From NCBI RefSeq assembly GCF_016801865.2, contig NC_068939.1, positions 145,648,105-145,712,104 on the forward strand: a DNA stretch of 64,000 bases. The letters are read 5' to 3'. How positions within the stretch are numbered: the stretch's first letter is position 1; each line of letters opens with the position of its first letter. The notes under the pieces are model-generated. The model was not told the DNA's origin, ran no database searches, and saw only the letters and a list, made by a program, of their open reading frames with translations. Shown piece by piece: positions 22,252-34,421 of the stretch. A program made the position numbers and the translations under genes. Source of the stretch: Culex pipiens pallens (Eukaryota > Arthropoda > Insecta > Diptera > Culicidae).

Positions 22252-22947
22252 AAAAAAAAAAAAAAAAAAAACTCCAGCACTTGAGAGAACCCAAGGTTAT
22301 TTACATCTCTAAAACTAGGGTGTTCTGTAAACTTTTTCGAATATGAAGGATAACTTTAACTATAATTAAATATACATTGTAAAATAACAAACTTTTTCAA
22401 GAGTGTGTTCAATGGTTGAAGTTGTTTTCTACTCGAAAATAATATTGAGGAAATGTGTTTCCTTAAGGTATTTTCTTGTTTAAATAGTGGAATCAGACTA
22501 TTGGATGACAACATGGTCAACTCTTAAACTTGACAAATTTGCGATTTTATGATAAAATATTCGATTCGTTTAAAATTTAGGTTATATTTTGACTAGAACG
22601 TCCAACTTTACGTCTTTCCAACAAATTCCGGGATTTTCTATCAAAAAAAGTGGCCGTTTTCCGGGATTTTTGTAAATTTCCCAGGAATTCCCGAAAATGC
22701 TATTAAAACCTGTTGAAAAATTTCGTACAATGGAAGAATTCAATCTGGTTTTTTATCAAACTATTTTATAGAATGAATACAGCCATCCCACAAATTTGGA
22801 ACATTTTTTGTGTAAATTTGTCAATTGTTTTAAAAAGATGCCAACTATTTTTTACTTTCATATTTTAAAAGATAATCGCATAAAAATGCATTTCAAGAAT
22901 ATTATCATCTGCTAAAAAACACAACCTGAGAATATACTGTTCCTTAA
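22252..22947. other. AT-rich DNA with a CCCGGG-family relic
   Basis: Around 22610-22700, TTCCGGGATTTT and TTCCCAGGAATTCCCG resemble the CCCGGG-rich hAT-like family but no termini are visible. The rest is unremarkable. Confidence 0.4.
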
Positions 22948-22949
22948 TA

Positions 22950-23111
22950 CAGTGGACTCTCACATTGTCGATGTTGAAGGGGCCGTCGAGAGCGGGAGGC
23001 ATCAAATTTTAGAACAAAATATCAAAGCATGCTGCTTGAAAGAATTGAAAAATTTATTGACAGCCGGAGCAATATTGATATAGAGAAGATCGACAGCCAG
23101 AGAGTCGACTG
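22950..23111. mobile_element. TA-flanked MITE with CAGTSGACTCTC termini
   Basis: The left end CAGTGGACTCTCACATTGTCGAT is mirrored by the right end GATCGACAGCCAGAGAGTCGACTG, and TA lies on each side (22948-22949, 23112-23113). The TA target and CAGT start fit Tc1/mariner/pogo-type elements. Internal length is about 160 bp, with no coding capacity. Confidence 0.8.
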
Positions 23112-23113
23112 TA

Positions 23114-25609
23114 ATTCCATAATTATCATTTACCCTAATTGAAATGATCATAATAATTATAATTCTTCAAATAAATTAATAAAAACCACCTTTATTTCCA
23201 TTTGTTGCAGGAAGCTGATTTGTGTACATCTCTAAGAAAAGAATGTTCTGAATTCGATAATTTCTGGGGTAAATTTGTTTCGTTCTTATTTTCACTAAAA
23301 TCAATAGATCACGTGAGAGTTTTGAAGAAGGAAAATGCGAATATTTTTTATGATTTTCGGCGTTCTCTGGATTTAAATATCTTGGATTTTTTGTATATTC
23401 TTAAAGCTGTGTACTTTTTCGAAAGAAATCATGTCATAGATTGGTCCTCGCACTAATTTTGACAATAAAAGAGCCAGCATCCCGTTTACCGGCGATTTTG
23501 AAAAAAAAAAAATCAAAAATTAGCTTATGATCAACGTTTTTACTTTATAACAATTTTTTTATTAAAAAAAATTATTTGTTTTTTTTTTAATGAATTACAT
23601 AGAAATCAAAGAAATTTTGGTTTTGCTTGTTTTTTGCGAATAATTGTTTTTGATTGAGCTGTTTCCTATGCCTATAATGTTTTTCAGAATCATTGCAATC
23701 AGAAATCAGAATTGAAAATAGCACCAGAAAACAAAATTTGTCATTAGAAATATATGCAAACATGGATTTTTGGTTTATGAACGTATAGAAGAAACTTAAA
23801 ATTAATCAATTCTTTGCCTAGCAGTTTTACTGCGTTCTCTTCAAATTGGAGATTTTTATTTGAATATTTATATTTTTAAAGAACGAGTCACGTTAAAATA
23901 TTGTCTGAATCAGAGTTTTGAAATTGTAAACAAATTCATCATTTTGAAAATAAAGATCTCAACAAATGTGGGAGCAATAATACATATTTAAGTAAACCAT
24001 AATTTTTCAAAGAAATTTGAAAAAAAAAAAATGAAATTAAAACTGTAGATATGTCTACGTTATTTAAGTTTGTTGGATTATTTCAAATCATTTTAAAATA
24101 TTTTGTGAAATATTGAAATATAGGTACAAAGCACCGTAAAAGGTGTTTATCGTAAAAAAAACAAATAATGAATAAAGTTTATGTTAAAAATAGCATTGCA
24201 AAACAACAGTAATTTTCTTGTCTTATTGGGATATAAATTTTTTTTTCAAATTTGAAAAAAGGTGGAGGTTCCTAAAAATATTTGTAAAGACCAAAAAAGT
24301 ATTAATGTGTTTTGAAAAGGTAATAATTTTATGGTATTTCATTGTAAGATATCCTGGAGTTTTTTTTAATGGTTCAATGAACACATTTTTTTTTTTGTTC
24401 GCACATGCTTCGGAAAGTTAAATCGAGCCTTTATCGCGTAAAGGTTAAGCAACCCGTGATTTTAAATAATTTTCTTTTAAAAATCAGTAAATTTACTATT
24501 GTTTAGTAATTGACATTGGACCATGGAGGCTTGAACAGAGAACAAAATTATGCAAAATGGCCTCTTTAGGCTTAAAGGAATGCATGGTCAAAGTGACATT
24601 AAAGTATTTGTATTATCCCAAAAAAAAAAAAATGTGAATATAATAACAAAAATCTGGAATATTACTCACCAACTGTATTGCACATTTCAAAACGGATTCC
24701 ACTTGATGAATGTTTTCAGCCAAGTTTAATAATTTTCTACATTTTGGTAAACAGACAATGTATAGAAAAGTACTACATCTGATGCCCTACAATCCTACTT
24801 TTGAATCGTCCACTAGCCTGTCTCATTATTCATAATCAATAAACGAATGAAATTTTAATTGATTTTCCGTCGCATGCTAATCTTCCCTCTCTAAACCACC
24901 TCACCCACGATTGCGTGGGTGCGCGCACCCGTCACAAACAGCAGAGTTGGGCGGAGATGAAACCACACGAACGAAAGTTCATCTGGCTGCTGCTGCGGTC
25001 CTCTCAGCTGGAGCTCTGGCGAGTAGTGGTTTCAACTGCAACTGCACTTTCCACAATGTGCACAACGCGAAACCCATCCCACGAATTTACGGATTTATGT
25101 TGAAGGAAAATTGTGCGGTAAAAGCGCTGAGTAGGAAATAGATGGATTAGAAATTTAAAATTGTGTACCTAATTAAATATAGCTAAATTCTTATTAAAAA
25201 ATGAGAAGAATTGTTGTGAAAACTTGACCTTCATAACGAACTACTTCCTCTAACGCGTGGTGCACCTTAGGGTGGTGCACCGACTGGTGGTCCTCCGAGT
25301 GCTTTATGACCTATTCTGGTCCCTTGTTGCTGCGGCCAGTTCTCGCAGATTGTAGATTACCTGGCATCATGGTGGCAATCGTGTACGTGGGATCGGCCAC
25401 TCATGCCGAGAGCCAGGGTGACTGGCCAATGCCGCCTCCACAATTGCACCGAGTGAGGGATACCCTCCTCAGTGAAACCTGCTGCTGGACCACCCGCCCT
25501 GTACAATATGCTGGCAATAGTGGAGAGAACTTCCATGGAAAACAAATAAAATGTTGTTTACACACATTTTATTTGTCGAAAAAAATTGTAGAAAATTGTG
25601 AAATAAAAT
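23114..25609. other. AT-rich intergenic DNA
   Basis: Mostly AT-rich with no matched repeat boundaries. Short balanced patches at 24890-25090 and 25250-25550 hold overlapping ORFs on both strands without motifs. No gene is called. Confidence 0.4.
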
Positions 25610-25622
25610 AAAATTTGCATTT

Positions 25623-27271
25623 CAATTCAATTCGGTTTTATTGGTGAATTATCAATATACAATAAGTTCTTTTGGAATACATAACAAAGTTTTGGAGTTC
25701 CTTTCAGCTGTGTGTTAAATCATAATCCATTTTGGAACAATTGTTGCTTGTAGTTAAGGGGTTACCGAAAGTAAGAAAAAGATAAGAAATTGCTCCGCCT
25801 TGTTACGGCAGGTCCGAAACCACGTCATCATCTCCCCCGCGAGAGCAAAGAACTCCGGCAGGGTAAAGAGATCTTCACCGGTGACTCCTTGCTGGGTCGC
25901 ATCGCCGCTACCGGCAGCGACCACGCTTGCAAACGACCGCCCCCATCCAGGAGGGAACGCTGGATTGCCCGCTGGAGCCGTACGCTGGCCAGCTGCAGGA
26001 ACGGCTGCGCTCGTACTTCGCTGAGGAGGATGGGACGCTGCTGCTTTCTTCTTTTTCTTTTCCTGCTCCTCGAGGTAGGACTTCCGCGCGACGCATCCGC
26101 GGTAATTACCGGTATGGTTACCGCCACAGTTCGCGCACTTTACGCGCGGCTTGGTTTGTTCTGCATTTTCCCCCAAGTCCGCCTTTCGTGGCAGTGCGCA
26201 CACCTCCGAGAGGTGTGACTCACCGCACTTCACGCAGCGGGGCCGGAGGTTGCAGTTCCGCGAGCCGTGGCCGAATTTCTGGCATCGGTGACATTGCGCT
26301 GCGTCCGTCGGATTTTTTGAGTAAAACCGCCAGTTTACCCAAAAACCGTCGAACGCCTTAGTCCGCCGCAGGTCTTGAAGTTTGACGGTGCCGCGATCGA
26401 AGTACAACAGGTACAGTGTGTGTGTACCTGTGACGGTTGTCTTCCGCGAGAGGACTTTTATGTCTCGCGGCGTTATTCCGACACCCGAGAGGTGCTCCTT
26501 GAGGACGGAGGTCGGGCGGTCTTGGTACCCCTGCAAGACGATCTCAACAGCGGTCTTCTGCACGGGGTCGAATGTGTAGAACTTGAAGTTTTTACGCTTC
26601 AATTTCTCCACAACCAGGTCGAAGTTCTTTTGGTCAAATGTGAACACTTGCACTGACGATTTACCTATTTTGAGGCAGTACACGAGGCCTTCCAGCTGCT
26701 CGTCAACATCGTCCGCCAACGTGTCCAAAACGAAAATTGGTGGTGGTCGTCGTTCCTTTGGAGTAATTACTTTTTTTGGCGAAATCACTTTCTTCCGTGC
26801 ACGACCATCGTCGTCGTCGTCGTTGGTAGTGCTACCGTCGGTGTTGTTGTTGTTGCTTTCCTCGTCACTCAGTCTCGCGAACTTGTTACTGGTGGGAATG
26901 TTGGCGGATGTTGAAGCGCCATCGGTCGACGGATTGCCGGAAGTAGCTGAACGGAGCCTAATAGGGCTGCGATCCTGGACACGGTAATTAGCGTGTAATA
27001 ATTTCGGGTCGAATCCTTTGGCGCACACACTCCCCGGCGCGATGGCGGACGACGCGGCGTTGGTTTGTTTACCTTTTTGCACACGGCCGGTAGACGAAAT
27101 TCGCGGGTTTTTCGAGGCCGCACTCGAACTGCCACGGCCACGGCCGGCCCTTGGCATGCTGGTGGAGCAAACTCGCGGCTAATCACGGTAAATTACGGCG
27201 AAAAATTTCGAAAAAACGATGGAACACTGAGCACTAGACTGCTGCTTGCACTCGTGCGTACACGGAGGAAA
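25623..27271 (-). mobile_element. Complete ORF1-only Jockey-type retrotransposon
   Basis: A 1649-bp insert on the minus strand is flanked by a perfect 13-bp duplication, AAAATTTGCATTT (25610-25622 and 27272-27284). It consists of a short 5' UTR starting TCCTCCGTGTACGC, one intact ORF1-type gene, a 130-bp 3' UTR and the 3' end AATAAAACCGAATTGAATTG. No endonuclease or reverse transcriptase is present between the ORF stop and the 3' end. It therefore moved in trans, like mammalian HAL1 elements, which carry only L1 ORF1. A 5'-truncated relative sharing the 3' UTR lies at 47716-47864. Confidence 0.9.
25754..27157 (-). CDS. Jockey-type ORF1 (Gag-like nucleic-acid-binding) protein
   Basis: An intact 467-residue ORF starts at an ATG. 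The N-terminal 130 residues are basic and low-complexity (GRGRGSSS, poly-N and poly-D). Residues about 150-275 match the region that precedes the zinc knuckles in Jockey-clade ORF1 proteins (FYTFDP, LKEHLSGVGI, LYLLYFDRG, WRFYSKNPTDAAQCHRC). Three zinc knuckles follow: C289-C292-H297-C302, C308-C311-H315-C320 and C341-C344-H348-C355. The C-terminal block LFTLPEFFALAGEMM...CRNKAEQF is the conserved tail of this family. After KAEQF the protein runs into LIFFLLSVTP and stops, where I suspect a deletion removed ORF2 and joined ORF1 to the 3' UTR. Such proteins bind the element RNA and form ribonucleoprotein particles. There is no partner ORF2. Confidence 0.93.
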   Translation of the reverse strand: MPRAGRGRGSSSAASKNPRISSTGRVQKGKQTNAASSAIAPGSVCAKGFDPKLLHANYRVQDRSPIRLRSATSGNPSTDGASTSANIPTSNKFARLSDEESNNNNTDGSTTNDDDDDGRARKKVISPKKVITPKERRPPPIFVLDTLADDVDEQLEGLVYCLKIGKSSVQVFTFDQKNFDLVVEKLKRKNFKFYTFDPVQKTAVEIVLQGYQDRPTSVLKEHLSGVGITPRDIKVLSRKTTVTGTHTLYLLYFDRGTVKLQDLRRTKAFDGFWVNWRFYSKNPTDAAQCHRCQKFGHGSRNCNLRPRCVKCGESHLSEVCALPRKADLGENAEQTKPRVKCANCGGNHTGNYRGCVARKSYLEEQEKKKKKAAASHPPQRSTSAAVPAAGQRTAPAGNPAFPPGWGRSFASVVAAGSGDATQQGVTGEDLFTLPEFFALAGEMMTWFRTCRNKAEQFLIFFLLSVTP

Positions 27272-27284
27272 AAAATTTGCATTT

Positions 27285-28491
27285 TAAAAGTATTTTTCAT
27301 AATTTTTACTTGTATAAAAACTTGCCTTTTCCAAAGGCATCCAAATAAAAAATAACAAAAAAAAAAAAGAAATTTTGTTATGAACTGTCTAAATTCTACG
27401 AAACTTGGCCAAACTCTGTACAATATTGAAGTTGCTTTCTATTTTGTGCTTATTTGTTCATTTTGCGTGATTTACGGATGAATGATTAGTATTTTTTAAT
27501 TCAATTAGCCCAATCTTTGCAGAGACGTCAAAAATACTTCAATCCAGACAGCAACTCCCAGTCAACCCCAAAAGAAAAACCAAATTAAATCACAGCTTTT
27601 CACCAGAATTCCGACTCGATTCAAAAGTGTCAGCATTTTCTTCGCACTAGACAAACTCGCTCTCGCTCTGGAAATTGATGTTTACTGATAATCAACGGAG
27701 CGGCACAAAATCTACAGAACTAATTTACCTTCCCCGGCTGGTTGGCAACTCTTTCAACTCATCGTCATCAACCGGGTGTCGGGTTTTCAAGATTCGAGCG
27801 AAAAAAATGTGCAATTTTCCCCCGACTTTCCATTTCGGTAAACGCCCGATGAAAAGATGTCGCCCCGCACTCGAGACGGTAATTGGCAAAACGAAATTTG
27901 TTTTTCCTTCCGTTTTTGCATAAATGTGGTCAGAATTGAAATCGAAATTGACGAACTGGAAGTTTGCGTTTTGGTTAAGTGGTTTCTTTTCTGTGTCTTT
28001 AGTGTGGCTTGATTGAACAATTTTGCTGTGTTAAAATACACTGGTTTTAGAAACTCGAAAAACTTTGCATTGCTTCAATTTTATTTCAAGCTGTCTGGGT
28101 TCAGTCTTACTACGACCACTCAAGGTGGCAATCAATAAAACATAAAAGTCACACGGAAAATGCTTGTGAGTGACAGCTGAAAAATTGGATTACAGCGAGT
28201 TTATTTTCCACGTGTCGATTATTTTGGTGTGAGGTAGCTTTGGTGGGGTTTTTTTTTTTCTCGATGCAGTTTTCCTTTACCGTTAGTGGGGGAGACATTG
28301 AGACATGTGATGATGAAAAAATCGTCTTTGTTTTACCAATGATATTTATTAATCAAATATTAAAAATTAAAAATTCTGATGCCAAATTTATTTGGTGGAT
28401 TTATGGTATAAACCGTTTTGATATATTTGGAATTTCATTTATTTTATTTTGTATTTGTGATTTCATGTTCAATGTCTGGAGTTTTTTTTTT
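27285..28491. other. Intergenic DNA, nothing recognised
   Basis: AT-rich with a balanced patch at 27540-27900. No ORF, RNA gene or element boundary is supported. Confidence 0.4.
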
Positions 28492-28568
28492 GAAAAGGTC
28501 CAATAAACCAAATTTCCAGTTTTTGCTTTTTGGGTGTTTTTGAAACCGCCTTGAGACAGGGGTATTAA
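28492..28568. mobile_element. Half copy of the GAAAAGGTCC MITE
   Basis: Runs collinearly with 22127-22203 (GAAAAGGTCCAATAAACC through GGGGTATTAAA) and then diverges, so the right TIR is missing. Confidence 0.75.
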
Positions 28569-29545
28569 ATAAGAGCATTAGAAAATGGAGGGTTGTTTGG
28601 GTTAGAGCAGGGGTGCCCAACCTTTTCTGATCTTATTTTTCTAAGCAGTGGCAGGCCGGTTCTAATGTTTGATAAAAGTTTATAAAGTAAACTTTTTTTT
28701 CATTAAATTTATTTTGTTAGGTAATGAACAAATTAACTAGTGTTGCAAATAAGATTCATATATCTTGATTTTAAGAAAGAAAAACAAAGATAACTTTCAA
28801 AGATGTGTTTATTTGATTTATTTTCGTTTTGTTTTGGTTAAAATGGTATTGTAATTGCTGGGTAAATATTTTATCGATTGAAATTAAATATTCTGATATA
28901 TTTAACTAAAAATACATTCAAATTTCTAAGTTAAAACTTATTTTTAAAGTTTTTTTTCTCCAACACAACAAAGTTATTGAAACGAAATTTGGATTTAAAT
29001 CTTGTTTGCATAAGAAAGTATTTTTGCGATGTTGTGCACCTCTTTTAAAATATTTAACAAAATATTACAAAATGATTTTAAACACACAGATTAAAAAAAA
29101 AAGTGTAGACAAATATATATTGGATCGTTTTTAATTCGTCTTTGTTCGAATTCTTCAAATCTTTAAATTATTGAAGTTAAAGAAAAAAAAATATATGCTC
29201 TCTGATATCTTGACTCATTTAATATTATAAAAATATTTTCAGTAATCTTTATTTTCAAAATGGTTAATTTTATTTTTTAAGTTTTTTTCCAGCAACACTT
29301 TTTCACGGAAAAGTTGTTCTGAAAAAATACATTTTTTTTGCTTACGCATTTATTGAAAATCAATTTTAATCAAAATCCTCAAAAAAGAAACATTGCAGTT
29401 AGAAGTAAAAACAGTCAAAGCTTTAAGAAATTTAAATTTAGTTTCTTTTTGTAATCTTTTTGCACATTTTGAACAACAATCCAAGTCTTTTCATATATTT
29501 CATTTTTTACGATATGGATATTTTTTTCTTGTGCCATTTTTCACA

Positions 29546-29751
29546 CAGAAAAAAATCATGGTAATATTACATCTGCGATGTGGTACATCTTTTATGTCAG
29601 TAAAATGTGTAATTTTACCTCTAAAAATGTGTGATCTTTTCACATTCACATCTTTTTTGGTGTAATGTCGCTTTTTCAGTCTAAATTGAGGTAAAATTAC
29701 ATCGTATAAGAGGTAATATTCAACCTTCCAAATTTACACAATTTTTTTCTG
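29546..29751. mobile_element. MITE with CAGAAAAAAAT termini, nested in hAT relic
   Basis: CAGAAAAAAATCATGGTAAT at the left is mirrored by TTTACACAATTTTTTTCTG at the right. The interior has repeated GTGTAATTTTAC/GTAAAATTACA blocks. The 206-bp unit is AT-rich and non-coding. Confidence 0.65.
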
Positions 29752-29757
29752 AACAGT

Positions 29758-29903
29758 TTAACCCTTTCAGACCTGTATTCTCAAATATATTTTTTAAAGT
29801 TAATGATAGGAAAATTATTCTTGTGCGACCATACGAAAATTATAGGCTAGTCTTGGAATTTTTGATATTTGGGTCCTATATCCATCAGGCCAGAAAGGGT
29901 TAA
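29758..29903. mobile_element. TTAA-flanked MITE, second copy
   Basis: TTAACCCTTTCAGACCTG at the left and CAGGCCAGAAAGGGTTAA at the right bracket 146 bp. The interior AAAATTATAGGCTAG is shared with the copy at 4100-4241. It lies 7 bp from the preceding MITE, within the hAT relic. Confidence 0.75.
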
Positions 29904-30211
29904 TAACTGATTCTGAAAAAATCACTTTAGAAATGATAAGAATTAAATTGAAACATAAAGAATGTTTAAATGTAAAATAAAAACATAAAAAAAGCAAAAT
30001 CCAAACAACGTTGAATGTTGCTATTTTATGCCAAAAAATTAATAAAAATGTTTTGTTATTATATGTGAAAATATGATTTCATGACTATTTTTAAAATTTT
30101 GACATTCAATTTATTTATTGAGTATTTCATGAACAGCCTTATGAGCCGGTCATAGAACTATTGAAAAGCCGTCGCGGGCCGGATGAAACGGCTTCACGGG
30201 CCGGACGTTGG

Positions 30212-33200
30212 ACTTAGAAAACTTCAATTTTCCTATTTTTGTTTCTTTAAGCCTCTGTATATATTTAACTGAAATCAAACTTTCGGTGGATATAACTTGA
30301 AAACGAGGCACTTACATACAAATTTCCAAAGATAAATTAGGTGAAACAAATTTGATGAATAAAATTTTGATTTTTTTTTCCAAAAATCGCATTTAAAAAA
30401 AATCATAACTCAGATGCAAAATTTTTGAGCATACTTTTCTATGGCTCAAAAATTTAAATAGATTTAGAAAATCAAAAAAAAAAAATATGGGAAAATGGGT
30501 TTTTGTGAAAAAAAGTTAATACATACTTTTTATGAACAGTCCTTGGCAATACCTACAACTTTGCCGAAGACATCATATTGACCAGAAAATTCTTTGAAAG
30601 GTTACAGATTTTCGAAAATTGACGTACCATTTTTGTATGAAGACTTGTATGGGTGAATCAATGACACAAAATGGCTTCTTTGGTCATAGGGAAGGACCCC
30701 ACAAAGTTTAATCCAAATAAAAAATACAAGAAAATAAAAATGGTCGAAATCGGCCCATTTCGTAGGGAATTGCTCACATTTGGTAGTTAGTACTTAAAAT
30801 GACTCTATTTTTGAATGTTCATTTTTCATAAACTTGTGGGAAATTAAAAATAGATTTTTTAAACTATTTTTTAATAAATTAATCCCTTCTATGAGTTCTC
30901 GAATTGAGTAAATTACCTTCCGGCAACGGTTCCCCGTGCATCCCCCCACCATTCAACGAATATTCTTGTTAGCACCTTAAGATTATAGCTTTCAACTTCT
31001 CCCATCGCACCACCCCCAACACCGATTTTTTCCCTTTAGGGTACATTTTTTTTGTTGCTTCCTCCCCCACTGGGAAACACTTTTCCGAGCGCCGTACAAT
31101 GACATTACCCGGAGGAAAAAACAAGTTAGAGAAAGAGGCAAAGAAAAGTTGAAAGTAAATTGGAAGAAATGGTAGGGAAAAAACTTTTTCCTTCATCCAG
31201 TTAAGTGCTTGATGGAAAGTCGGAGAAGGGTTCCTGATTTTGACGACAACTTTGAAAAAAAAAAAAGTTACCTGCGGTGATAATAATGTTACAGGTTTCT
31301 TTTCCTTTGAATTTACTTGTTTCTGAGAGAATCTTGAAACTGATTGAACTGTTTTAGTTGTATTCAAAGCATTGCATTTCTTTGAACTACTAAATTTAAA
31401 GGGAACAATATTAATTTTCCTCATCATCATCCACCATCTCTCTTCAATCCCACCCGAATCTAACAAAGTAATACAAACCAAGTTTGAAAAAAAAACCAGA
31501 CATGATAAATTTCCCCCTTTCGCCACAGAGCCCGACCGAACGCAACAAACACCCGTCATTATTTTTATTTCCCTCCAAATTTATCACACTTTCATGGCGG
31601 CAGCGACCGATGGATCGCGCGATGATATCTGGCAACACGGCGGTGGAGGCAGAGTTGTCACCACTGCCGCCAGGGATAAATGACCGCACAGTGTCGAATT
31701 CATTGGAATTATGAAAAAAGGCTTGTCCCTTCTGTTTTCTCGTGAAGCTGTCTAATTACAGTAGGACGTTGATGGTTTGGCAGTGATTTTTTTAGTCAAA
31801 ACATTAAGTTCTTTAAATTAAACATGTATGAAATTCATAAAAAATGTTGACAATTTTTGTTTTACAAATTCAAACAGTAATTTATAAAAAACGACCTTTT
31901 CAAACCAGTTTCAAGCACGTAAAGTCATTATTTCCGCGGACTACGCGCGGATTGCCATTGTCGTTTGGTCGCGATGACTAAATAAGACAAGACACATGAA
32001 TTAAATTTTCCACCATACTTTCCATCTCCAGAATATGTACGGGACAAAGTTTCGTGGAACCTGTGTCGGTAGCACGAGCGATGAAACCGTGCCCAGATGA
32101 TGGAACTCAATTTGGACGGTGCAGCCGGGACAGATAACGGGTAAGGAAGACAAATGACAAAACCACACGCATATTTGTAGAATTTGCTTCTGGTTTTTTG
32201 TTTTATGTGTATGTTTTTTTGTTTTCGGGAAAGAAACGCTTTTCATCGGTAGACTGGGGAGAGAGGCGTTTATGTTGTTATGAAAAGTTGTAGGGATGCT
32301 CGGAAATACATTGAGTTACAAACCATTTTTTCTTTTTCCATTAAAATGGTAATGGAGCACTTCCATTCGAGCAGTTTTTGCTTTTTTCTACAATGTATTT
32401 CTTATGGAGCGAACTGTCAAATCTGCTCGACTGCGGGTGCTCCAATAGAAATTGTCTACGTTTTCAAAAATAGACATTTTTTGGGAGTTTACTAAAAAAA
32501 ATAAGATCACTTAAAAAAAAAAATTGAAAAATGTTCGCCTCTGTTATTTTTTTCATTACTTGAATTGTTCTAGAGGACCAAAAGTTTCAACTTTTGAGTT
32601 GTAGTGCATGCAACCTATGATTTTTGAAAAAGTTGCAATTTTTGAAAAAGTAAAAACTCATTTTTTTTCAAAGTTATCTATTGCGTTCAAAATTTTAGAC
32701 AAAGTTTATTTAAAATGTTAGTCGTGATTTTTTGTATTTTTTTTTTTCAGAAAGATGAGAAAATTTCACAAAGGTTTTTATGTCATTATTAGAATTTATG
32801 TTTCTTGAGCTGTGAATGGGTGTTTTAATAGATTCTAGTCTGTTTTCGCAATAAAAACTAGAGTAAATATCAAAACATTTTAATAAACGCTTAATTTTCA
32901 AAATCTCATATATTTTACAAATCATCATAAATATAAAAAAATACATAAAATTTTCGCAAAACTATGTATTTTTGAAATAAATACATAAAAAATTGTTGCA
33001 ACAAAGGTTTCATTCTTTCATTCATCATCTGATCGTAAATTTTTCATACATTTCAATAGTAATAATACCCTTTTGAAAATACCAAAAATTTCCACAAAAT
33101 GTATTTTTAACAGAGTTTTCAATAATATTTTTTTATGTTTTTTTTTGTTTTCAATAAAACGGGTATTATATGATTTGGATTGGAATCAATATTGTTTTTA

Positions 33201-33239
33201 AATACTCAATTTTTTTTTTACAAAAATGCGTTAGTCAAT
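30212..33239. other. Intergenic DNA with one dispersed culicine-type motif
   Basis: AT-rich to 30900. A more balanced section runs from about 30900 to 31730 and 31900-32280, and the rest is AT-rich. On the minus strand at 30550-30576 is the motif ATGTCTTCGGCAAAGTTGTA, shared with 43464 and 60024. No gene is called. ORFs such as 30969-31559 (minus, 196 codons) have no recognised domain. Confidence 0.4.
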
Positions 33240-33530
33240 AATACTTTTAAAATTCCCGATTATTTGATATTCATATTGTAAAATAACTAAATTTGCTGTT
33301 TTGTAAAAAAAAATTATTACTTGAATAAATGTGTTAATACTTGCGGAAGGAATGAAAAATGCAAATCATTTGATACCCATATTGTTAAAAACTAAAATTT
33401 CTAGTCCTTTTTTGAAAATATGTTATTTTGTAGAAAAAATGAGTACTAAAATAAAACTTTCGAACTGTATGACAATTGCCAATCATTTGATACCCAAATT
33501 GTTAGAAAAATAGTTTTTTCAGAAATACGT
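33240..33530. repeat. Inverted relatives of the 124-bp tandem repeat
   Basis: TTTGATA(C/T)(C/T)CATATTG landmarks occur near 33260, 33368 and 33486 in the opposite orientation to the array at 15480-15935, separated by AT-rich TTTTGTAAAAAA blocks. Confidence 0.55.
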
Positions 33531-34264
33531 AGTTTTGTAAAAAAGAATTATTTTCAAAAAAAATTAAGTGGTAGAAAATTAATTTTCCGAAAAATTGTGA
33601 AGTTTTGGTATCTTCGGAAGAGTTGTTACAAATGAGAAGGGGCAATTTTTAGTTTGGTTGAAAATTAGGGTGGTTCACAATTTGGAAGATTTTGAAAATC
33701 TAAGCAACTTTATCGAAGCACAAAAAAAATTATCCTGATCTACGCCTTCTACTACTAAATTTATAGAAAGCATCTGAGCAATCATCCAAACATCATTTTT
33801 TTGAACTTGACAATTCAGGGGATCTCCCCATTTTGAATGCAACCTTGCGCTTAAAATTTGGCCTGCGCCTTTTCGAGATATTTAAGTTTTAAATTTGCAT
33901 CTTTTTAACCTTAAAATGGATGTAATTTTTGACCCTTAAGTCAAATTGAATTGTTAAAAATAAAAATGTTTGTTTTTATAGCTCTTAAAGTGCCCCGAAT
34001 ATCACTTCTCTCTATAACTTAACCCTAAATTGCAAAAGCTTCAAAACTTGACAATTTTTCGGAAATCTTTTTTCACTTAATTTTGCTATCTGGACCACAG
34101 TGGTTTGCAAAAATCTCCAAATGTTTGATAGCTATAATGCAGTAACTAAAGTTTGGAGTATTTTTTTGCAATTTGATACAGAAAAAATACGTATTTTTGT
34201 GAAAATTGTTGGTAATTTTATTTGCAATGAATAGCTTACATCACTATAATATTTGTATGTTTGG
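33531..34264. other. AT-rich repeat-like DNA
   Basis: A possible element terminus, TAGGGTGGTTCACAATTTGG, is at about 33668, but its partner was not found. No gene is seen. Confidence 0.35.
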
Positions 34265-34421
34265 AGAGCGTTCTTTTATTGCGTAACGCAAAAAATGGGT
34301 TTTCGATCCCCTTCCCCCTCGTAATAAAATTTGTATACAGATTTTAAAATTTGTGTATGGAGCGTAACATGGCCTTCCCCCCCTCCCCACCTACTGCGTT
34401 ACGCAATAAAAGGACGATCTC
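34265..34421. mobile_element. MITE with TTTTATTGCGTAACGCA arms
   Basis: Left GAGAGCGTTCTTTTATTGCG and right CGCAATAAAAGGACGATCTC are inverted with few mismatches over about 27 bp, around a C-rich, non-coding core of about 100 bp. Confidence 0.7.

Larger units (their letters stand above)
28608..30211. mobile_element. Non-autonomous hAT relic with nested MITEs
   Basis: The left end CAGGGGTGCCCAACC with nearby GGCAGGCCGG, and the right region GCGGGCCGGATGAAACGG...GGGCCGGACGTTGG, are typical of hAT-superfamily non-autonomous elements. The expected terminal CACCCCTG is absent at the right, so the end is truncated or mutated and no TSD is seen. The interior is AT-rich and non-coding, and has been hit by two younger elements at 29546-29751 and 29758-29903. 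A degraded copy of the right end is at 39548-39600. Confidence 0.65.

Noticed and set aside
25790..26987. Antisense ORFs within the Jockey-type ORF1
   Set aside because: Shadows of the true minus-strand gene, which has zinc knuckles and an ATG start.
30969..31559. 196-codon minus-strand ORF
   Set aside because: Composition follows local AT/poly-A tracts (FFFF, KKK runs), with no domain and overlapping opposite ORFs.
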